Assembly (NCBI GenBank): GCA_039619475.1
Contig: CM077115.1
Coordinates: 152,185,774 to 152,249,773, forward strand
Reading direction: 5' to 3'
Length of the DNA stretch: 64,000 nucleotides
Source of the DNA: Icerya purchasi
Taxonomy: Eukaryota > Arthropoda > Insecta > Hemiptera > Monophlebidae
The translations under genes and the position numbers were made by a program. The notes below the pieces were generated by a model, which was not told where the DNA came from, ran no database searches, and saw only the letters and a list, made by a program, of their open reading frames with translations. Below are positions 59,857 through 64,000 of this stretch, in pieces. Numbering within the stretch: the stretch's first letter is position 1; every line of letters begins with the position of its first letter.

Positions 59857-59879
59857 AAATTCCCGGCACTTATTGATCA
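59857..59879 (-). repeat. Right terminal inverted repeat of dead mariner
   Basis: Its reverse complement starts TGATCAATAAGTGCCGGGAA. The TA target duplication follows at 59880-59881. Confidence 0.9.
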
Positions 59880-59881
59880 TA

Positions 59882-60589
59882 CCATATATGCAATATTTAT
59901 GTATGCAAAATCAGTTGTTAAATTTCCAGTTGTTATTTTTCACTGCTGTTTAAATCGTGCAATTAGGGGTTTCTCAGGACTTATCGCCTTGGTGTAGCGG
60001 CTCTGCATCGCTTCAGCTCAGGCACAAAGGCACTGCGCTTCAATAACTAAATTCCCGAGTGCGCTGACGACAAAAGTCGCATTAGTTGTTTCGGCACGCC
60101 TGCACCGCGATTATTTTCTCAGTTTCTACTTAAATTATATGTTGCGAGATTAGAAAAAGATCTACTCTATAGCCCAGGAAATGGTATTTGAAACGTTTTT
60201 GAATATAAACTCGTACACGTAAAAAATCAGCTGAGAATAGGCGATGCCGACCCTGTTCATGGAGGTGATAAGTGTACGATGATAACTAACACTTAAAAGT
60301 AACAAAAAGATGGCGTGCTTGCACTATGTAAATTTGCTAATATTACTTCAAAAATAATTTTTTTCGAATTCGACAACGATGTCTCTTTTTTATTTTCATT
60401 ACAAATTTCGCGCACTTTAAAAGTGTGACTTGATGATAATCACTTATAAAAGCGATCATCAGTTCATTATGAAAGCGCTTATGTCCCCGAATTTAAACTT
60501 TTCACGGCGACAGAAAATGAAGCTACCGGGGGGGTTGGGGGTGGGGGGAGCAAATTATTTTGGTCGCAGTTGTAATTTGACTAAATACG
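59882..60589. other. Spacer between the two mariners
   Basis: About 0.7 kb, mostly AT-rich. A GC-richer part at 59985-60110 contains TGGTGTAGCGG, which fits an A-box consensus, but no B box follows at the usual spacing. G-rich runs at 60527-60551. No gene recognised. Confidence 0.45.
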
Positions 60590-60591
60590 TA

Positions 60592-60633
60592 CAGGGTGGG
60601 CCAAAAGAACATCCCAAATTTTAAATGCTCGTC
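60592..60633 (+). repeat. Terminal inverted repeat, 3' end of DD41D element
   Basis: Begins CAGGGTGGGCCAAAAGAACA and pairs with 61887-61928 with only a few mismatches. TA lies just outside. Confidence 0.95.
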
Positions 60634-60697
60634 AAATAAAGACTAATATACTTACGGAAATGAAACAAACGTTGAAATACTTCAAAAAGAACGCCAT

Positions 60698-61810
60698 TTA
60701 TTGTACACTATTAGTTTTGAACAATACTCCGTATGAATAGTCACCATTTTGATTTTTACATTGTTGCAATCTTTCCTCAAAATTATGCATTACTTTTTTA
60801 AGAGTTGGTTTTTTAATCGCCGCAATTTCCTTCTGAATGGCCAATTTCATCTCGTCGGTTGTTGCTGATTTACCCTCGTACACCTTGCTTTTCAAGTAGC
60901 CCCATAGGTAAAAATCTGTCGGTGTTAAATCCGGACTGCGCGGCGGCCAAAACAGCTCACAGTTTCGCGAAATCAAGCGGTCCTGAAACTTCTCTCTTAA
61001 TAACCGCAAAACATCGTTACGAATATGTGGTGTGGCCCCGTCTTGTTGAAACCACGTTTTAGATAATGCAATCCTCTTCCGTCTGAGCTCCGCTAGAAAA
61101 AACTCGTTTAACATTTGGATGTAGCGGTCGCCGTTCACAGTAACATTCGCTCCGTCCTCCTCCTCGAAGAAGTAGGGACCGATTATCGCTTTCGCACTGA
61201 CTGCGCACCATACCATGATACGAGGGGAGTGCAAGGGTACCGGGTGAACGATTCGACGGTTCTCAGTAGCATAATACCGCATGTTTTGTTTATTAACGTT
61301 ACCATTTAAATCGAAATGCGCCTCGTCGCTAAAAAAAACATAATCCAAATCGACGTCTTCTTCCTCCAACATATCCAAAAATTTATTACAAAATTCTAAC
61401 CTTCTTGGCTTATCTGTTGGTATCAATTCTTGGGTTAGTTGTATCTTGTATGGGTGCATATTGAGGTCGTTTCGAATTATTCTTCTGAGTGAAGTATGGG
61501 GAATTTTCAAGGCGGAAGCCTGACGACGAACGGATCTGCGCGGACTTCGCGACAATGCTACGCGCACTTTTTCGATGTTTGTCGGGGTTCTAGACGATCG
61601 ACGGCGACCTTGATGGTTGACCGCCACCACACTACCGTATTCTCGGAAGTTTTTTACCCATTTGAGGATACTTTTACGGTCGGGGGGATTGTCATGACGT
61701 TTTAAATCAAATTGTTTTTTAAACGCGCGTTGTACCGCGATTACACTTTTACCGTTTTTCACAAAGTACTCGACAACGAAAGAGCGTTGTTTACGCGTCC
61801 ACGACATCAT
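60698..61810 (-). CDS. Mariner-family transposase, DD41D, full length
   Basis: The 370-residue protein should bind the element's inverted repeats in the nucleus and cut and paste the DNA. The N-terminus holds two helix-turn-helix regions: residues 3-60 (TRKQRSFVVEYF..DRKSILKWVKNF) and about 74-125 (RTPTNIEKVR..SLRRIIRNDL), joined by a basic linker. The RNase H-fold catalytic domain has Asp162 in FFSDEAHF, Asp257 in FQQDGATPH and Asp299 in PTDFYLWGYLK. The last two are separated by 41 residues, which fits the DD41D (rosa/Visitor-like) group and not the classic DD34D mariners. The start Met-Met-Ser-Trp lies about 77 bp inside the 5' repeat. A stop follows NSVQ. No stop or frameshift is seen, so activity is possible. 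Confidence 0.95.
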   Translation of the reverse strand: MMSWTRKQRSFVVEYFVKNGKSVIAVQRAFKKQFDLKRHDNPPDRKSILKWVKNFREYGSVVAVNHQGRRRSSRTPTNIEKVRVALSRSPRRSVRRQASALKIPHTSLRRIIRNDLNMHPYKIQLTQELIPTDKPRRLEFCNKFLDMLEEEDVDLDYVFFSDEAHFDLNGNVNKQNMRYYATENRRIVHPVPLHSPRIMVWCAVSAKAIIGPYFFEEEDGANVTVNGDRYIQMLNEFFLAELRRKRIALSKTWFQQDGATPHIRNDVLRLLREKFQDRLISRNCELFWPPRSPDLTPTDFYLWGYLKSKVYEGKSATTDEMKLAIQKEIAAIKKPTLKKVMHNFEERLQQCKNQNGDYSYGVLFKTNSVQ

Positions 61811-61886
61811 GACTACTAACCAACTATATTTATATTAAACGGCATATTCGTTACAATCGCCACGCTAACTCACAGTGTATGATTTT

Positions 61887-61928
61887 GACGAGCGTTTGAA
61901 ATTCGCGATGTTTTTTTGGCCCACCCTA
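61887..61928 (-). repeat. Terminal inverted repeat, 5' end of DD41D element
   Basis: Its reverse complement begins TAGGGTGGGCCAAAAAAACA. It sits upstream of the transposase start and would include or abut the promoter. Confidence 0.95.
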
Positions 61929-61930
61929 TA

Positions 61931-63602
61931 CGAAAACTTTTGGTCGATCAATACGACAGCGGTACAATTTACTTTTGTTGCTCATTGGCAATTGTTTTGT
62001 TTCAGACATGAGCACACGTTGTAGTCGGAATTTGTTTTGTACTACCGTAAGATTATTACTGCATTCAGATTGTCAGATTTTTAATTTTGCAGTCTTTTCA
62101 CTCATACAGGTCACCCCGGAGTCGTAAATGTAGTTGAATTAAGTATACGTTGTTCGAACCCTTTCGCGCGGTTACATTGCGCAATTTTTAGTTTTAGGAA
62201 AATAAAATGAAAAAAAATCATACAAAAAGCAAATATGTTTAAGAATTATTTGCTCACTATAATGCGGGACAAAAAGTTTAAATTTTTGTAACCCCCGCCG
62301 AAATGTTTACCTAGATACGACACCATAACTATAAATTGATCACATAAAATACCTTTTCACACGTAATGACTCTTTAAATTTAACCATTCGGTTGAAGTTT
62401 TAGGAGCATATAAAAATTTAACATGACGACTGAAGTTCATTGTCTAGAATTATTTCAAGTTATTGAAATATTTCACAATCCCCCCACACCCCCCGCCGAT
62501 ATTATCTGGTCGTAGAGAAAATTAAAGTTTTTTCGTATCATTTGAAGTAGTTTAATTTTGTCAGTATCATCATGGCGGATATGTGGTTAAGGCCCAGTTG
62601 GAAAATATTCTACTCAATTTCTAGAAAATTGTATCAATTTCGACAGCATTATCGAAAGTAATAATTGCATACGGATTATCTGCAGAACTAACAAATTCAG
62701 GCTTAATTTTATGCTATTGATTTTATAATCAAGCGATAAAATGAAGGATATTTAAAAAAAAAAAAAAATCCCGCGGATCACCTTTTGACGTTATTAAGAA
62801 TGTGATTCGTTAGCCGCCGTTTATTTTATTTTATGCGATTGATTTTCGATGCGGTCGATAGAATATTCCGTACAGAGTCTGTTCAGAAATGAATATATCT
62901 GTACAACAATACCAATAGAGACGTGGTTACAGTGCTTGAGATAGACCGTAAGATTTTTTTAAAGTTCTTGCCAATTTACGCCCTATTCACATTTTTTACG
63001 CTTCTGTCGGAAAAAGTCGTAATTTCGAATTCCATTTGAGTTAAAACACTTATCATCAGGCAGTGCGAGTGGTTTCATGTGGTTCTGTTTTGGGTCGATC
63101 TGCGCCTGTGCAGTGTATTTCATTGTCTGGGATTAGAAGAAGTTCATTTACATTGTCTATACGTTTTTGGCCGCTTTTAAACATGATAAAATTCTAATTA
63201 ATTGTAATGGTTTTATTTATTTATTTTTTTTTTTTTTTTGGTATATTTTTACTCGGTACATTATTAATTAATAATTTTAACGATAATAATTCAGCAAACA
63301 ATATAACTAAATAAAGTGAAATTATCTATTTCAGATAAAAGATTATGCTTTCTTCCTTCTACCATTAATTTATTCTATTGCTAAATTAAACTTGTTATTT
63401 ATTAATTCGTCCGTATTGTGCAGTCGAAGAAAATACCTTTCTATATACATATATTTACATCTTTGCAGAATTAAACAGTGTTAGCAAAATTGCGCGCAAT
63501 AATGTTTTCTGTTATTGCAATTCCAACTGTAAATTATAAAAATTAAGAATAAATTGATTATTGTTAAATCTTTTGAAAATAGCTCTAAGTTAATCCTTAA
63601 CT
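61931..63602. other. Non-coding stretch, probable caudal intron or flank
   Basis: AT-rich with an A run at 62754-62767 and a T run at 63222-63239. I searched for the remaining homeodomain codons (VKIWFQNRRAKERK) and did not see them. Confidence 0.45.
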
Positions 63603-64000
63603 GTCACACCGACAACGCGCTGTTACAACGCATATTACTTCTCCATGACCTCCTTAGCAAATCCCATGTCTCGATAACTTTTATGTGGATCCCCAGCCAT
63701 GTTGGCTTTCCGGGCAATGAGGCCATTGACCGAGCTGCTAAAGAGGCCTCCACACTCCCTCTCCTCACCTCCCGGTTTGTTTCCTCTAACGATACCAAGC
63801 AATTCCTGAGATCACGCATAACCAAATCTTGGGTCCGTGCATGGAAGTCCAACCATCAAAATCAACTCCTCCCCGTAAAACCTAATCCTCTATCACACAT
63901 ATCCTCTCCGTTCCGATCAAGAAAGAATAATATTATTCTTACCAGACTCCGCATATCCCACACAAATCTTACCCACTCTTACCTTCTACAACGCATGGAC
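63603..64000 (+). mobile_element. LINE fragment, RNase H C-terminal part, runs off the window
   Basis: A plus-strand frame is open from about 63603 to the window end. It contains FMWIPSHVGFPGNEAIDRAAKEAS (63689-63752), the RNase H signature ending in the last catalytic Asp and the Ala-rich helix. A basic tail follows with TRLRISHTNLTHSYLL, typical of Jockey-like elements just before the C-terminal zinc-binding motif. It is clearly GC-richer than its flank and free of stops over 130 codons. Its sequence differs from copies A-G, so it is another family. The upstream RT and the start of RNase H are absent. Confidence 0.85.

Larger units (their letters stand above)
58623..59879 (+). pseudogene. 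Dead mariner transposon (DD34D type), TA-flanked
   Basis: The 1257-bp element is bounded by TA at 58621-58622 and 59880-59881. The ends TGATCAATAAGTACCGGGAATT and, inverted, TGATCAATAAGTGCCGGGAATT form terminal inverted repeats. Plus-strand reading frames match mariner transposase in order: EQRV near 58811, SGHPSTSNTDENVEVV (58974-59020), VITGNET (59226-59246), VVHYEFLPP near 59393, NSWILHHDN (59509-59533) and YSPD (59609-59620). Stops and frameshifts interrupt it throughout; a one-base shift after YSPD moves MAPYDFFLF to another frame. The first catalytic Asp is Asn in TGNE. It cannot make active transposase but its ends may still be recognised. Confidence 0.92.
60592..61928 (-). mobile_element. 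Intact Tc1/mariner element, D,D41D type
   Basis: The 1337-bp element is flanked by TA at 60590-60591 and 61929-61930 with 42-bp terminal inverted repeats at 60592-60633 and 61887-61928. The repeats begin (C/T)AGGGTGGGCCAAAA and end GCTCGTC. A single uninterrupted transposase frame lies between them on the minus strand. Complete ends, target duplications and an open gene suggest a recent arrival that may still be mobile. It lies in presumptive caudal intron DNA, opposite in orientation to caudal. Confidence 0.95.

Noticed and set aside
59985..60110. A-box-like TGGTGTAGCGG as a tRNA or SINE head
   Set aside because: No B box at the expected distance and no other copy in the window.
1..64000. 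CRISPR arrays, rRNA genes, complete tRNA genes, LTR retrotransposons or integrated virus
   Set aside because: No regularly spaced repeats with unique spacers, no rRNA-like blocks, no full cloverleaf, no paired LTRs and no viral gene blocks were seen by eye.
61931..64000. Next caudal exon (VKIWFQNRRAKERK)
   Set aside because: Looked for on the plus strand and not found. It presumably lies beyond the window.

Overview
This is gene-poor eukaryotic DNA, most likely from an arthropod and probably an insect. It is strongly AT-rich and full of homopolymer runs, microsatellites and transposon debris. I see no bacterial or organellar gene organisation. The one host coding exon I can name is a 146-bp exon of a caudal/Cdx-type homeobox gene at 58442-58587 (+). 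It has good splice signals and the intron position expected inside the recognition helix. The rest of that gene was not found: no downstream exon with the end of the homeodomain was seen up to 64000, and no upstream exon was recognised. Most of the right-hand part is therefore probably intronic or gene-flanking.

Layout. From 1 to 28000 the sequence is mostly unannotatable AT-rich DNA. It is interrupted by a tRNA-derived SINE (10575), a GC-richer block dense in overlapping open frames (12790-13926), an inverted-repeat element with a hairpin in each arm (15963-16183) followed by an 84% identical direct repeat, a candidate non-autonomous DNA transposon with a 6-bp target duplication (18402-18820), and a few unassigned open frames. 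From 28000 to 52650 there are seven 5'-truncated copies (called A to G here) of one RNase H-bearing, poly(A)-tailed non-LTR retrotransposon family. Five are on the minus strand and two on the plus strand. Copies B and C still show target-site duplications. A second SINE copy sits next to a decayed reverse-transcriptase fragment of another LINE at 29389-30050. From 52694 to 53770 there is a long foldback palindrome and a third, antisense SINE copy in which an AT microsatellite has expanded.

The caudal exon is followed only 33 bp after its end by a dead mariner with TA target duplications (58623-59879). About 0.7 kb further on lies a second Tc1/mariner element of a different clade (60592-61928). 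It has 42-bp terminal inverted repeats, TA duplications and an uninterrupted 370-codon transposase with a D, D41D triad. The window ends inside a GC-richer RNase H segment of yet another LINE (from about 63603).

No operon-like or multi-gene system is present. The genes other than caudal are self-contained mobile elements. The points most worth following up are the intact DD41D transposon, the mariner insertion against the caudal splice donor, the SINE family, and the few unassigned open frames and structured repeats.
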